Assembly: GCF_900113005.1 (NCBI RefSeq)
Contig: NZ_FONW01000003.1
Coordinates: forward strand, 186,001 to 250,000
Length of the DNA: 64,000 nt
From: Sunxiuqinia elliptica
Lineage (GTDB): Bacteria; Bacteroidota; Bacteroidia; Bacteroidales; Prolixibacteraceae
Reading direction: 5' to 3'
The notes below the pieces were generated by a model. The model was not told where the DNA came from. It did not search any database and saw nothing but the letters and a program-made list of their open reading frames with translations. Numbering within the stretch: position 1 is the stretch's first letter; each line of letters opens with the position of its first letter. Of the stretch, positions 17,156-26,710 are shown one piece after another. Made by a program: the position numbers and the translations under genes.

Positions 17156-17635
17156 TTAATTCACTCTTCGCTGCTCAGTCTCGGAGGCTGTTTTTCGTTT
17201 TCGAACATTGATGGCTTCATTGCCAAAGCGGTGGGTGAAGGTCAGCCGTATGGCACGTGATTCAAAGTCAAGGTACCAGCGGGTATAGATATTCAATTCA
17301 GGTTGGTCGGCAACACTTTTGAGTTTATTGGTCTTCAGTAAGTCTGTAACATTCAGGTTAAAGCGACTATTTTCATTCTTTAGCTTCCATTGCATCCCAA
17401 TATCCAGGCGACCAGAAGGCCTACGCTCGTATAGTCCTGAATTTGATTTTGACCGGTAAAAGCCAGAGACTTCGCCCGAAACTCGTTTACTAATGGTTAA
17501 ACTATGGCTGGAGTTGATCCGATAATTTTCGCGGCGGATGTCCAAAATTATGTCTTCGTAGTCAGTTTTTAGTTGATTGCGCACCCATGTAAAGTTGTTT
17601 TGCATCTTCCACCAGTCGTTCTTGAACTTAAACTA
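17156..17635 (-). pseudogene. C-terminal fragment of a TonB-dependent receptor-type outer-membrane barrel
   Basis: The 149-codon frame (ATG at 17605) reads as the last strands of an outer-membrane beta-barrel: LDIGMQWKLKNENSRFNLNVTDL, YTRWYLDFESRAIRLTFTHRFGN, and a charged tail with TASETEQRRVN, typical of Bacteroidota TonB-receptor-like proteins of the outer-membrane beta-barrel type. Homology-like sequence (FKFKNDWWK) continues upstream of the ATG to an in-frame stop close to 17630. There is no signal peptide, plug domain or remaining barrel, so this is very probably a relic left by a deletion. mnmE begins its 3' end about 125 bases away. The fragment supports a history of rearrangement between the carbohydrate locus and mnmE. 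Confidence 0.75.
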
Positions 17636-17761
17636 AAAAGTAATCAATCACATGCCCTTTGATAATTGAGTCGCGATGAGCTTTGCCCAGTAATCGCATG
17701 TGATTCGATTACTGGCAATCTCCTCTATGTCATTTCAACTAAATTGGAACCAGTATCGAAT

Positions 17762-19159
17762 TTACTTTCCGATACAGAAGTTTTTAAAGATGTGTCCAAG
17801 GACTTCGTCGTTGCTGATTTCACCGGTGATTTCTCCGAGGAAATGAAGGCATTCGCGGATATCCTGAGCCAGGAAGTCACCGCTGATCCCGTTGTGCAAA
17901 CCATCAATTACCCGGAGTACTGCTTGGTGTGCATTGGTCAGCGCCTCGTAGTGACGAATATTCGATACAATTACGTCAGTTCCTTCTGGTTGGGCTACCT
18001 GGGCATTTTCTTTCAGCAATTCAATAAGTGCATCCAAGTTTTGCTGCTTCTTAGCCGAAATAAATACCAGGTCTTCATTGTCATTCAAGAGAATAGCGCC
18101 CAGCATTTCTTTAATCTTTTCATTTCCACCAAGGTCTGCCTTATTTCCAACGATAATCAATTTCTGATCCTGAATGCGCTCCCGGATCAGGTTTACCCGC
18201 TGGCTAATTAGATCGATGGGATTACTTAGATCGGTTACCAACAAAACAATGTCGGCTTGCTCCAACTTGCTATAGCTCCGTTCAATTCCCAGATTTTCAA
18301 TCTGGTCAACGGTCTCACGAATACCGGCCGTATCGAAAAAGCGGAAAGCTGTTCCTTCAATGTTCACCACATCTTCAATCACATCACGCGTAGTCCCGTG
18401 AATATCCGACACAATGGCTTTTTCTTCATTCAAAATGGCATTCAATAAAGTCGATTTCCCCACATTGGTTTCTCCAACAATGGCTACCGGAATTCCGTTT
18501 TTCAGGACATTTCCCAACTTGAATGAGCTGGCCAGTTGATGCAACAATCGCTCAATCTTTTCAGTCAGATCCACCAACTGCTTACGGTCGGCAAACTCAA
18601 CATCTTCTTCGCTAAAATCGAGTTCCAATTCAACCATGGCAATGAAGTGCAGCAGTTGATCACGCAACTTCTTAATCTCATTGGAGAAACCTCCCCGCAT
18701 TTGTTTCAAGGCCATTTTGTGGTTAGCCCTGTTAGTTGATGCAATCAGATCAGCTACAGCCTCTGCTTGCGAAAGGTCCATTTTGCCATTCAGGAAAGCC
18801 CGTTGGGTAAATTCGCCGGGCAAGGCCATGCGCGCACCGCTCTTCAGCAGCAATTCCAAAATGCGTTGCTGGATGTAAACTGCGCCATGGCAGGTAATTT
18901 CCACAACATCTTCGCCCGTAAAGGAGTGGGGGGCACGAAACAGGGCGACCACCACCTCATCAATAATCTCATCGGCATCGCGAATAGTTCCTACGTGCAG
19001 CGTGTTGGCTGCTTGCTCCGACAAGTGTTTTGCTTTTGCCGGAGAATGAAAAACTTGATCTGCAATAGCCAGTGCTTCTTCGCCTGACAAACGGATGGTC
19101 GCTATTGCTCCAACACCTGGAGAGGTAGCAATAGCGCATATAGTAGCTTGATCGATCAT
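17762..19159 (-). CDS. mnmE: tRNA uridine-5-carboxymethylaminomethyl modification GTPase MnmE
   Basis: The 465-residue protein has the full MnmE plan. An N-terminal folate-binding domain (TICAIATSPGVGAIATIRLSG; PGEFTQRAFLNGKMDLSQAEAV) is followed by a helical domain and an inserted G domain at about 220-380: P-loop GETNVGKSTLLN, switch GTTRDV, DTAGIRE and NKADL. The C-terminal helical part ends in the conserved FCIGK, whose Cys is needed for activity. With MnmG it modifies U34 of several tRNAs in the cytoplasm, using GTP hydrolysis. The start is an ATG 12 bases downstream of the stop of a same-strand glycosyltransferase gene, so the two may share a transcript. Confidence 0.97.
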   Translation of the reverse strand: MIDQATICAIATSPGVGAIATIRLSGEEALAIADQVFHSPAKAKHLSEQAANTLHVGTIRDADEIIDEVVVALFRAPHSFTGEDVVEITCHGAVYIQQRILELLLKSGARMALPGEFTQRAFLNGKMDLSQAEAVADLIASTNRANHKMALKQMRGGFSNEIKKLRDQLLHFIAMVELELDFSEEDVEFADRKQLVDLTEKIERLLHQLASSFKLGNVLKNGIPVAIVGETNVGKSTLLNAILNEEKAIVSDIHGTTRDVIEDVVNIEGTAFRFFDTAGIRETVDQIENLGIERSYSKLEQADIVLLVTDLSNPIDLISQRVNLIRERIQDQKLIIVGNKADLGGNEKIKEMLGAILLNDNEDLVFISAKKQQNLDALIELLKENAQVAQPEGTDVIVSNIRHYEALTNAHQAVLRVIDGLHNGISGDFLAQDIRECLHFLGEITGEISNDEVLGHIFKNFCIGK

Positions 19160-19171
19160 GTATGGACCTTT

Positions 19172-20056
19172 TTAGAAAATTCGCTTCAAAGATAATATTA
19201 ATAACAGGAACAAAGCTTCCGGATTCAATGGGTTGTATTTCAGGCTCCTTTTCAGAAAGAGACGCGCAAAACCATTTCTTTTAAGCTTAAATAAGGTAAA
19301 GCCCAAAGATGAATACCGCTTCGAAAGCAGCTTGGGCTGTCCTTCATACAGATCCAGAAACTGCTTTAAATGCATGTATTTGGTAATCACTCTTCCGTGC
19401 TTGTCGAGCGTAATGCTATCGCCCGATTCATAAACGTTTACTAAAACTTCCGGAATGTGGTAAAAGTAATAATCGCGGGCAATGCGAGTAAGCAATTCCC
19501 AATCCTGAAACGACTTGTATCGTGGGTTAAACAGGCCAGACTTTTTAAATACCTCCGTCTTAACAAGAATGGTGGAAGTGGTAATAAAGTTCCTTTTCAG
19601 CAGCCGCTTTAAAATATTGCCGTTCTTACTTGAAGAAAACCGGCTCGGATGGGTGCGCAGGATTTTACCATTGTTTTTCTTTCGCGCAAACGTACAATAA
19701 ACAACGCCATAGTTCGAATCCAGCTTATTAAATGCCTGAAGCTGCTTCTCCAACTTTAATTTATCCCATAGATCATCATCATCAAGCATCGCAATAAATT
19801 CACCCTGAGCATTTTTAATACCATGATTCCGGGCATTGTTGGCTCCCTTGCTTGGATTGTAAAAATACTTTATCCGTGGGTTTCCCTGAGCCAGTTTTTC
19901 GACAACCTGCTTGGTATCATCCTTGGACTGGTCGTCAACAACCAATACTTCCAGGTTTAAGTAGGATTGTCCCAAAACACTTTCAATCGCTTGAATTACC
20001 TTTTGGGATCTATTATAGGTAGGAATTACACATGAAATAAGCGGCGTGTCCTTCAT
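19172..20056 (-). CDS. Family 2 glycosyltransferase
   Basis: The 294-residue protein opens with ISCVIPTYNRSQKVIQAIES, the GT-A nucleotide-sugar-binding strand, followed by VVDDQSKDDT and the metal-binding AMLDDDDLW (about residues 88-96). The C-terminal third is basic and helix-rich without a clear membrane segment. Such enzymes transfer sugars from nucleotide donors during synthesis of lipopolysaccharide, capsule or other surface glycans. Donor and acceptor cannot be deduced. It lies directly upstream of mnmE on the same strand (12-base gap), an arrangement without obvious functional logic. Confidence 0.88.
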   Translation of the reverse strand: MKDTPLISCVIPTYNRSQKVIQAIESVLGQSYLNLEVLVVDDQSKDDTKQVVEKLAQGNPRIKYFYNPSKGANNARNHGIKNAQGEFIAMLDDDDLWDKLKLEKQLQAFNKLDSNYGVVYCTFARKKNNGKILRTHPSRFSSSKNGNILKRLLKRNFITTSTILVKTEVFKKSGLFNPRYKSFQDWELLTRIARDYYFYHIPEVLVNVYESGDSITLDKHGRVITKYMHLKQFLDLYEGQPKLLSKRYSSLGFTLFKLKRNGFARLFLKRSLKYNPLNPEALFLLLILSLKRIF

Positions 20057-20297
20057 TTAATTCGATTTTCATTAATTGATCACGCAAAAATACATAGATA
20101 TTGAAGAATTACAGGTTGCTTTCCCAAATATTCATCTTATTTTTGGCTCTAGCAAAACGAAGGTGCGGTTTGTGCTTGTTTGTTAAGATACGTTTTCTTT
20201 GGTCACAAGATCGTGGAGGTTACGATAAAAAAGCAGGAGACAGGGAAGCACGATTGTCCGTTTTAATGCCCATTATTTGAACCTAAAAGATTAATAA

Positions 20298-21419
20298 ATG
20301 CAGATTTGTATTACACGCTCATCAAGATATGCTTATTCTGAAACGTTTATTCGTGATCAGATCAAGGAGTTTTCGGAATTGGCTCAGGTTCATTCGATTC
20401 ATAGTGGTCGCTTTCCAGAGAAAGATGAAGATGGTAATCTGCTTAGTCCTAAGGTATTTTGGGGCATACACAAATTTGTTAAGCTCTTCACCGGGAGGAA
20501 TAATTACTTTAGCAACTATGGAGTAAAAAAGTATCTTCAGAAGAAGAAGATTGATGTTGTTTTGACCAATTATGGAATCTCTGCAGTCCACATGGTTCCT
20601 GTGTGTAAGGCTCTCAATATTCCTTTGCTCGCTATCTTTCATGGGCACGATGCAACAGACAGAAAGCTTCTTCAACAGTACAAAAACAAATATCCTCGAT
20701 TATTTGAATATGCATCCTATTTGATTGCGGTTTCTGAAGATATCAAGACGCAGTTGATAAAACTGGGAGCTGATCCAGCTAAAATTGAAGTGGTTCCTTG
20801 TGGGGTAGATTCTTCAAAATTTAAACCCCAAACAAACCCTACTGATGAGAAAAGTTTTATTTCAGTAGGACGATTCACCCCGAAAAAGGGGCCGTTGCAT
20901 ACCATTCGAGCTTTTTACAAAGTGATTCAAGAAGAACCGAATGCAACGCTTACAATGGTGGGAAGTAAATCTGGCTTGTGTGGTAAGTGCGAGCAACTGG
21001 TTGCTGAGTTAGGAATTGAAAAGTCGATCCATTTTACCGGGGTTTTGGGGCCCGATGAAATATCAAATTTGATGAGCTCATCTCTTGGATTTATCCAACA
21101 CTCCATCACCGCACCCAATGGAGATACCGAAGGGACTCCCGTCAGTGTTATGGAGGCTAGTTCTTCCGGACTGCCAATTATTAGTACTCTTCACGGAGGG
21201 ATCAAACAAGCAGTGGTGCATGGTGAAACCGGATTTTTAGTAGAAGAACAGGACGAGGACGCAATGGCGAAATATATCTTGCAAATCTGCAAAAATCCAG
21301 CTTTAGCGAAAGAGATGGGAGCAAAAGGGCGTGCGCATATTCAAAAAAATTACGAGCAAAAAGAGCAAATCAGAAAATTACATCGCCTTGCAGAGAAGGC
21401 AATTCAGCGTATCAACTAG
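20298..21419 (+). CDS. Family 4 (GT-B) glycosyltransferase
   Basis: The 373-residue protein has two Rossmann-like halves. The N-terminal half carries HGHDATDR (about 116-123) and LIAVSEDIKTQLIKLGADPAKIEVVPCGVD. The C-terminal half carries SVGRFTPKKGP (about 190-200), HFTGVLGPDEISNLMSSS and the donor-binding EGTPVSVMEASSSGLPIISTLHGG, the E-x7-E signature of GT4 enzymes. It uses a nucleotide sugar, probably in surface polysaccharide assembly at the cytoplasmic face. It is transcribed away from the GT2 gene across a 241-base gap and is followed by fabG after 257 bases. The exact sugar is unknown. Confidence 0.9.
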   Translation: MQICITRSSRYAYSETFIRDQIKEFSELAQVHSIHSGRFPEKDEDGNLLSPKVFWGIHKFVKLFTGRNNYFSNYGVKKYLQKKKIDVVLTNYGISAVHMVPVCKALNIPLLAIFHGHDATDRKLLQQYKNKYPRLFEYASYLIAVSEDIKTQLIKLGADPAKIEVVPCGVDSSKFKPQTNPTDEKSFISVGRFTPKKGPLHTIRAFYKVIQEEPNATLTMVGSKSGLCGKCEQLVAELGIEKSIHFTGVLGPDEISNLMSSSLGFIQHSITAPNGDTEGTPVSVMEASSSGLPIISTLHGGIKQAVVHGETGFLVEEQDEDAMAKYILQICKNPALAKEMGAKGRAHIQKNYEQKEQIRKLHRLAEKAIQRIN

Positions 21420-21635
21420 CTTTTTACCGTTTCTTTTAAATAAAACAAGAAGTGAAACAATAGCATCTTAAATGATGCTGAAAAGGAAATAAAGCTTGTC
21501 TTGCTCTGCGATTGACTTTTCTTCATTTATCCGTTTTTTGAATATACTGGTTAAAAAGTCGGTATAAAAATCCAAAAATAAGTGGGTAAATCATTCTTTC
21601 CAGAGCGTATTTAGATCAGCTTTCGTGGTTTTTAT

Positions 21636-21643
21636 TACATTTG
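21636..21643 (+). promoter_or_regulatory. -7 promoter box of fabG
   Basis: TACATTTG fits the Bacteroidota TAnnTTTG element exactly and lies 33 bases before the fabG ATG. I find no clear TTTG box at the right distance upstream. Confidence 0.5.
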
Positions 21644-21676
21644 CTACTCTAACAAATTTCCATAAAATAGTATAAT

Positions 21677-22423
21677 ATGAAACTATTAGAAGGTAAAACG
21701 GCACTGATTACCGGTGCTTCAAGAGGTATTGGTAAAGCCATTGCATTAAAATTTGCTGAAGAAGGTTGTAATATTGCCTTTACCGATCTTTTTGAAGATG
21801 AAAATATGAAGGCTACTGAAGCAGAGCTTGCTGCATTGGGTGTTAAATCCAAAGGTTACGCTTCAAACGCCGCCGATTTTGCAGATACCGACCGGGTAGT
21901 TGCAGAAATTGTAAAAGAATTCGGGCAAATCGACGCTTTGGTCAACAATGCCGGAATTACAAAAGATACTTTGCTGATGCGTATGACTGAAGAGCAGTGG
22001 GATGCTGTTATCAATGTCAACCTGAAGTCAGTTTTTAACTTTACCAAAGCTGTACAACGTACCATGTTGAAACAACGCTCTGGATCGATTGTTAACCTGA
22101 GTTCAGTTGTTGGTGTTAGCGGAAATGCTGGTCAAGCAAACTATTCAGCATCAAAAGCGGGAATCATTGGCTTCACCAAATCAATTGCCAAAGAGCTTGG
22201 TTCACGCGGTATTCGCAGCAACGCCATTGCTCCGGGATTCATCATTACTGAAATGACTGCCCAAATTCCAGAAGATGCTCGTAAAGCATGGGAAGCAAAC
22301 ATTCCAATGAAGCGTGGAGGTACTCCGGAAGAAGTTGCAAAAACAGCTTTGTTCCTGGCTTCTGACTTGTCAAGCTATGTAAGCGGACAGGTGATTAATG
22401 TTTGTGGTGCAATGAACACCTGA
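21677..22423 (+). CDS. fabG: 3-oxoacyl-[acyl-carrier-protein] reductase
   Basis: The 248-residue SDR has the FabG signature throughout: TGASRGIGKAIALKFAEEG (about 12-30), NNAGITKDTLLMRM (about 89-102), catalytic Ser in LSSVVGVSGNAGQANYSASKAG with the Y-x3-K, and IAPGFIITEMT. The C-terminal YVSGQVINVCGAMNT differs slightly from the common DGGMxM ending, with Cys-Gly in place of Asp-Gly. It reduces 3-oxoacyl-ACP with NADPH in fatty acid elongation. It stands as a single gene with its own -7 box and a strong terminator. Confidence 0.92.
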   Translation: MKLLEGKTALITGASRGIGKAIALKFAEEGCNIAFTDLFEDENMKATEAELAALGVKSKGYASNAADFADTDRVVAEIVKEFGQIDALVNNAGITKDTLLMRMTEEQWDAVINVNLKSVFNFTKAVQRTMLKQRSGSIVNLSSVVGVSGNAGQANYSASKAGIIGFTKSIAKELGSRGIRSNAIAPGFIITEMTAQIPEDARKAWEANIPMKRGGTPEEVAKTALFLASDLSSYVSGQVINVCGAMNT

Positions 22424-22444
22424 TTTTAGCCAAACAAAATACCA

Positions 22445-22477
22445 AAGGCCGTCATCAAAAGTGACGGCTTTTTCTTT
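22445..22477 (+). terminator. Intrinsic terminator after fabG
   Basis: A 7-bp perfect stem GCCGTCA/TGACGGC (22448-22454 and 22462-22468), extended by AAAG/TTTTT pairing, is followed by TTTTTCTTTT. It lies 25 bases after the fabG stop. Confidence 0.88.
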
Positions 22478-22504
22478 TACCAAAATCAAACAAACGTTCT
22501 GTTT

Positions 22505-23362
22505 ATGAAGAAGGCCCTGTTCTTTGGCTTAGCAACCTTAGATATCCAATACCTGGTTGACCAATTTCCGGAAGAAAATATCAAAGTAAAAACTCATCCT
22601 CCAGAGCTTTTGGTAGGAGGGCCGGCAACCAATGCTGCGGTTGCCTTTTCGGTGTTAAATGGGGGAGCAAATCTGGTAACAGCCATTGGGCACCACGCCT
22701 TTGTTCCTCACTTTCAACAGGACTTCTCCCAAACGAACATTCAGCTAACAGATCTGCTTGCTAATCAACCGGCAGTGCCTGTTTTAGCCACCGTCATCAC
22801 TTCAGCAAATGGCAACCGGACCATTTTTACACACCATCCGGAAGAAGTAGAACAAAACCAGTCATTCTCTAGCTTGCTGGATGAAGTCGAGCCAGAAATC
22901 ATTTTGCTTGATGGTTTTTATCCTCATGCGGCAGTTCAACTATGCCAGGAAGCCAAGCGCAGAAAGATTCCGATTGCTTTTGATGGGGGAAGCTGGAAAA
23001 AGCATTTACCCGAGCTGCTGCCTCTTGTCGATTTTGCAATATGCTCGCATGACTTTAAGCCACCCGGTTGTCAAACAAGCGGAGGAGTATTTGACTACCT
23101 CGATCAACAGTGCATTCCTTATAAAGCCATTACGCGAGGTGGTTCCAGCATCCTCTATCAAACTTCCGAGGATCAAGCTGAAATTGCCGTGACTGAAGTT
23201 GATGTTGTCGATTCCTTAGGGGCCGGAGACTTTTTCCATGGAGCATTTTGCTACTATTATCTTTGCTCAAGGGATTTTGTCGATGCTCTTCGCAGGGCAA
23301 GCTTATTAGCTTCTCAAACTTGTCGGTTTAAAGGAACCCGATCCTGGATTAACAAGATTTAA
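22505..23362 (+). CDS. PfkB-family carbohydrate kinase
   Basis: The 285-residue protein has the ribokinase/PfkB fold. It has an N-terminal GLATLDIQYLVDQFP, a GGPATNAAVAFSVL substrate/glycine motif (about 38-52), and the C-terminal anion-hole signature DSLGAGDFFHGAF (about 238-250), where the Asp of GAGD is the catalytic base. It phosphorylates a sugar or nucleoside with ATP. The substrate is not readable: the family covers ribokinase, fructokinase, KDG kinase and others. KDG kinase would complete the uxuA pathway, but the gene lies 7 kb away in an unrelated setting, so I do not assign it. It follows the fabG terminator and has no partner gene. Confidence 0.88.
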   Translation: MKKALFFGLATLDIQYLVDQFPEENIKVKTHPPELLVGGPATNAAVAFSVLNGGANLVTAIGHHAFVPHFQQDFSQTNIQLTDLLANQPAVPVLATVITSANGNRTIFTHHPEEVEQNQSFSSLLDEVEPEIILLDGFYPHAAVQLCQEAKRRKIPIAFDGGSWKKHLPELLPLVDFAICSHDFKPPGCQTSGGVFDYLDQQCIPYKAITRGGSSILYQTSEDQAEIAVTEVDVVDSLGAGDFFHGAFCYYYLCSRDFVDALRRASLLASQTCRFKGTRSWINKI

Positions 23363-23625
23363 ATATTTTTAATACAAGGCACGAAACAGCAAAAGCGGAA
23401 TAATCAACAGGCTAAAATAAAACTCTTGCCCGATTGCATGAATGCTTCAAACAAAGAACAGGAAGGACAAAGAAGAGCAAAGCAGTTGCCCCTGTCGCTT
23501 CGGTGAGCTAAAAACCATATGAAATTAATGATGAAAATCAAAGCAGAATACGATAAAATATGCTCTTTCCTTTAAACTTTATTTTCCATAACTTGCATTG
23601 ATCTAAATGCTTGCTTGCGCTTTTC

Positions 23626-25521
23626 ATGAACAAAAAAAGTATTGCTTTTCAACTTGGGATCTATGTGTTAACGGCTGTAATCCTGGTTAATGCATTGATT
23701 GTGTTTCTAAACTACAAACACAGCAGGGATATTTTGTCTAAAAAAATAGAAGAAGGAGCGATCCATCAATCGGGCTTAATCATCAACGAGATTTCGAAGA
23801 AGATTGTTAACGATCAGGAGGTAAGCCGAAATGTGGCCAACCAAGCCTTATATTATCATGCGCATGGCGATTTAGGCAAGTTTATTGAGCAGGTGGTGAA
23901 GCATAATCGGGTGATGAATGGCTTACATGTTCGGTTAATTCAGTCAACCGATACCTTGCTGTTTTCGTCCTACCGGAATTCAAAAGGACAAGTCGATAAT
24001 TTCCAAACACCACAAAACAATTCGATTACCCGCTTCCCAAACCTTGTTGATTCTACAGCATCAATCTATCGTGGCATTTGGTCCCAGCCATTCTATTCGG
24101 CCTATGATTCCACCAAGTTGCAGGTTTCATACTTCTTGCCAATTCCTTCCAACGATTCTACGATGCAAGGCATTATTGCAGGTGATATTAATTTGGGCTT
24201 TTTATCCCAAGCAGTCTCGAACATTCGAATTGGAGTAAGTGGATTTGCTTTCATTGTAAATAAAAATGGTGATTTTTTATCGCACCCCAATCCATCGTGG
24301 ATTTTGAATAAGAATCTTTTTCACCTTGAATCGAAAATATTCGATACCCAACATGGTTATTATGAGCAGCTCCTTGAGAATGGAATTCCGGGCTCTGGAA
24401 CAGCGTTCCCCGAGATCTTGAATTATCAGAAGAGTTGGTTTTATTTTGCCCCAATTCCGCATACCGAATGGCGGGTAATTGTTGTTATTCCCACCAAGGA
24501 GCTTTACGATGAACTGGATGTTGCCTTTCAGGAAATTGTATGGATCTCACTACTTGGTATTTTGCTGACATCCTTGATTATTGTACTTATTTTCAACAAA
24601 ATGCTTTCGCCCTTAGCACAAGTAGCTCGTTCCATTCAACGTTTTAGCTTTGGAGAACGGGGAAGAAGAAGCAAAAAGAATGAAATTGAGCTGTTAAATG
24701 ACAGTTTAAAAGAACTTCAGGTTCAGTATGGAACCTATATGAAAGAGCAGAACCAAATTCGAAAAGACAAGCGGAAATACGAAAAAGACCTTAAGTCGGC
24801 CAAAGAAATACAGCGCACCATTGTTCCACAAGACTACAGTTTTCTGGAAAAGCATGGGGAGATTGATTTGCATGCGATATTACAACCAGCAGAAGGTATT
24901 GGCGGCGACTTATATGATTTCTTCTTTATCGATGAAAAGCACTTGTTATTTACAATTGGAGATGTATCTGGAAAGGGGATTCCTGCTGCCTTATTCATGG
25001 CTGTTGCCAGTACATTGATCAAAACAAAGTCGAATGACCTTTCGGCAATGAATATTGTTGACGTAGTCAATAAAGCACTTAGCAAGGAAAATCTGAACCA
25101 ACATTTCCTCACCCTCTTTTTGGGTGTTTTAAACCTCGAAACCGGAGCGTTAGACTATTGTAATGCCGCTCACAGTTATCCTTTTTTGATCAGTTCAAAG
25201 AAAAGGGCCGTTCTGTTAGAGCAAACACATGGCCTTCCGATAGGGGTATATTCCAATAAAACCTACAAATCAAGCTCAATTATTTTATCGAAAAATGACC
25301 AATTGGTATTTTATACCGATGGGGTAACTGATTGTAAGGATGTCTCTGGAGAAATGTTTGGGATGCCCCGGCTAAGACAGTTCGTGGACAGTTACGGGAC
25401 TCATTCTCCCAAAGAGCTAACTGAGGCTCTTCTTGATGAACTAATGGCTTTCAAAGGCAAAGCTCCTCAAGCTGATGACATCAGTGTCATGGCCATCAAA
25501 TTTAATGGGAAGTATCCTTAA
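23626..25521 (+). CDS. Membrane sensor with SpoIIE-type PP2C serine/threonine phosphatase domain
   Basis: I choose the ATG at 23626 (MNKKSIAFQLG...), giving 631 residues; the frame runs further upstream only through a TTG at 23611. A membrane helix (about 5-27) precedes a periplasmic Cache-like sensor domain (about 28-290, with GIIAGDINLGFLSQAV and GFAFIVNKNGDFLSHP). A second helix (about 302-325), a HAMP-like linker and a short coiled coil follow. The phosphatase domain (about 395-630) has the metal-binding IGGDLYDF, GDVSGKGIPAALFM and FYTDGVTD. Such proteins dephosphorylate an anti-sigma-factor antagonist; no such partner lies nearby. The MscS channel gene follows 117 bases downstream on the same strand. 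Confidence 0.92.
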   Translation: MNKKSIAFQLGIYVLTAVILVNALIVFLNYKHSRDILSKKIEEGAIHQSGLIINEISKKIVNDQEVSRNVANQALYYHAHGDLGKFIEQVVKHNRVMNGLHVRLIQSTDTLLFSSYRNSKGQVDNFQTPQNNSITRFPNLVDSTASIYRGIWSQPFYSAYDSTKLQVSYFLPIPSNDSTMQGIIAGDINLGFLSQAVSNIRIGVSGFAFIVNKNGDFLSHPNPSWILNKNLFHLESKIFDTQHGYYEQLLENGIPGSGTAFPEILNYQKSWFYFAPIPHTEWRVIVVIPTKELYDELDVAFQEIVWISLLGILLTSLIIVLIFNKMLSPLAQVARSIQRFSFGERGRRSKKNEIELLNDSLKELQVQYGTYMKEQNQIRKDKRKYEKDLKSAKEIQRTIVPQDYSFLEKHGEIDLHAILQPAEGIGGDLYDFFFIDEKHLLFTIGDVSGKGIPAALFMAVASTLIKTKSNDLSAMNIVDVVNKALSKENLNQHFLTLFLGVLNLETGALDYCNAAHSYPFLISSKKRAVLLEQTHGLPIGVYSNKTYKSSSIILSKNDQLVFYTDGVTDCKDVSGEMFGMPRLRQFVDSYGTHSPKELTEALLDELMAFKGKAPQADDISVMAIKFNGKYP

Positions 25522-25638
25522 AAGAGCTTGATTTTTGTTTTTTTTCAAGTTTATAGGAAAATACTTCCTGATTTTTAGCCAGCCATATTGAACGTTCGTC
25601 TTGCTAGCTTGTTAGCTTAAGAAAACACTTGGCTGTCT

Positions 25639-26685
25639 ATGGATTTATTTGTACAAATTGCCATCATTGCTGCTGGTATCGTTGTTGGTATTTTTATTGC
25701 CTATGCCTTAATTGCTTACTTCAAGAAAATTGTTCGTCGAACCACTGAGCATGGGGTAGGCATAAAGCTTATTCAACTAATTAGCCTTCCATTCATTTTT
25801 CTCATCGTATTGATTGCCGGTTCTACGCTTTTTTCAGCAACTAAGCTCAGTGATCAACTGGATGTTGACACATCAATAATTGGAGGAATACTTTACATTA
25901 TTTCTCTTAGCTGGTTAATTATCAATGCAATCAGGGGAATCAAAGTTTATGTCTTGGCTAAATATGACATTTCGACCAAAAACAATCTGAAAGCTCGGAA
26001 AATACACACCCAACTATCGGTTCTCGAGCGCATGCTAATCGCCATTGTCATTCTAATTGCTACTGCTATTATTTTGATGACCATTCCGCAAATTCGAAAA
26101 GTAGGAGTAAGCCTACTGGCTAGTGCCGGAATTGCAGGAATCATTATCGGTTTTGCGGCTCAAAAAAGTATTGCCTTAATCCTGGCCGGCTTTCAAATTG
26201 CGGTAACTCAGCCGATACGCCTGGAAGATGTGGTTATTGTGGAAGAAGAGTGGGGATGGATCGAAGAGATTACCTTGACCTACGTTGTTGTTCGCATCTG
26301 GGATAAACGACGACTGATTGTCCCAATTACGCATTTTATTGAAAAGCCTTTCCAGAACTGGACACGTACCTCTGCTGAAATAATGGGAACGATCTATATC
26401 TATGTTGATTATGGCTTTCCGGTAGAGGCCATGCGGCAGAAATTAACAGCAATTTTGGAGGAAACTCCACTTTGGGATAGGCAGGTCAATGTGCTTCAAG
26501 TAACCAATTTAAATGAAAAAAGCATGGAACTTCGGGCATTAGTCAGTGCTTCCGATTCCCCTACAGCATGGGATCTTCGCGTCTATGTTCGCGAGCAACT
26601 TATTCGATTTTTACAGGAAGAATATCCGCAGTTTTTGCCAAAAGGGCGAGTTTATTTGGAAAATCAGCCGGAAACGAGGCGCTAA
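25639..26685 (+). CDS. MscS-family mechanosensitive ion channel
   Basis: The 348-residue protein has membrane segments at about 5-27, 48-68, 80-97 and 134-150. The pore helix with GVSLLASAGIAGIIIGFAAQKSIALILAG is followed by the MscS beta domain start QPIRLEDVVIVEEEWGWIEEITLTYVVVRIWDKRRLIVP. The cytoplasmic alpha-beta domain ends near residue 340. It opens on membrane tension and relieves hypo-osmotic stress, in the inner membrane. It lies downstream of the SpoIIE-type phosphatase gene; a joint stress-response role is possible but unproven. Confidence 0.93.
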   Translation: MDLFVQIAIIAAGIVVGIFIAYALIAYFKKIVRRTTEHGVGIKLIQLISLPFIFLIVLIAGSTLFSATKLSDQLDVDTSIIGGILYIISLSWLIINAIRGIKVYVLAKYDISTKNNLKARKIHTQLSVLERMLIAIVILIATAIILMTIPQIRKVGVSLLASAGIAGIIIGFAAQKSIALILAGFQIAVTQPIRLEDVVIVEEEWGWIEEITLTYVVVRIWDKRRLIVPITHFIEKPFQNWTRTSAEIMGTIYIYVDYGFPVEAMRQKLTAILEETPLWDRQVNVLQVTNLNEKSMELRALVSASDSPTAWDLRVYVREQLIRFLQEEYPQFLPKGRVYLENQPETRR

Positions 26686-26710
26686 TCCTGTCTCCGGCTG
26701 TTGGTTGGTT

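Noticed and set aside
17666-18211. A + strand ORF of 181 codons
   Set aside because: It lies antisense to the 3' half of mnmE and shows no family resemblance; mnmE is certain.
22505-23362. The PfkB-family kinase as KDG kinase completing the uxuA pathway
   Set aside because: The motifs do not give the substrate, and the gene is 7 kb away in a separate unit.
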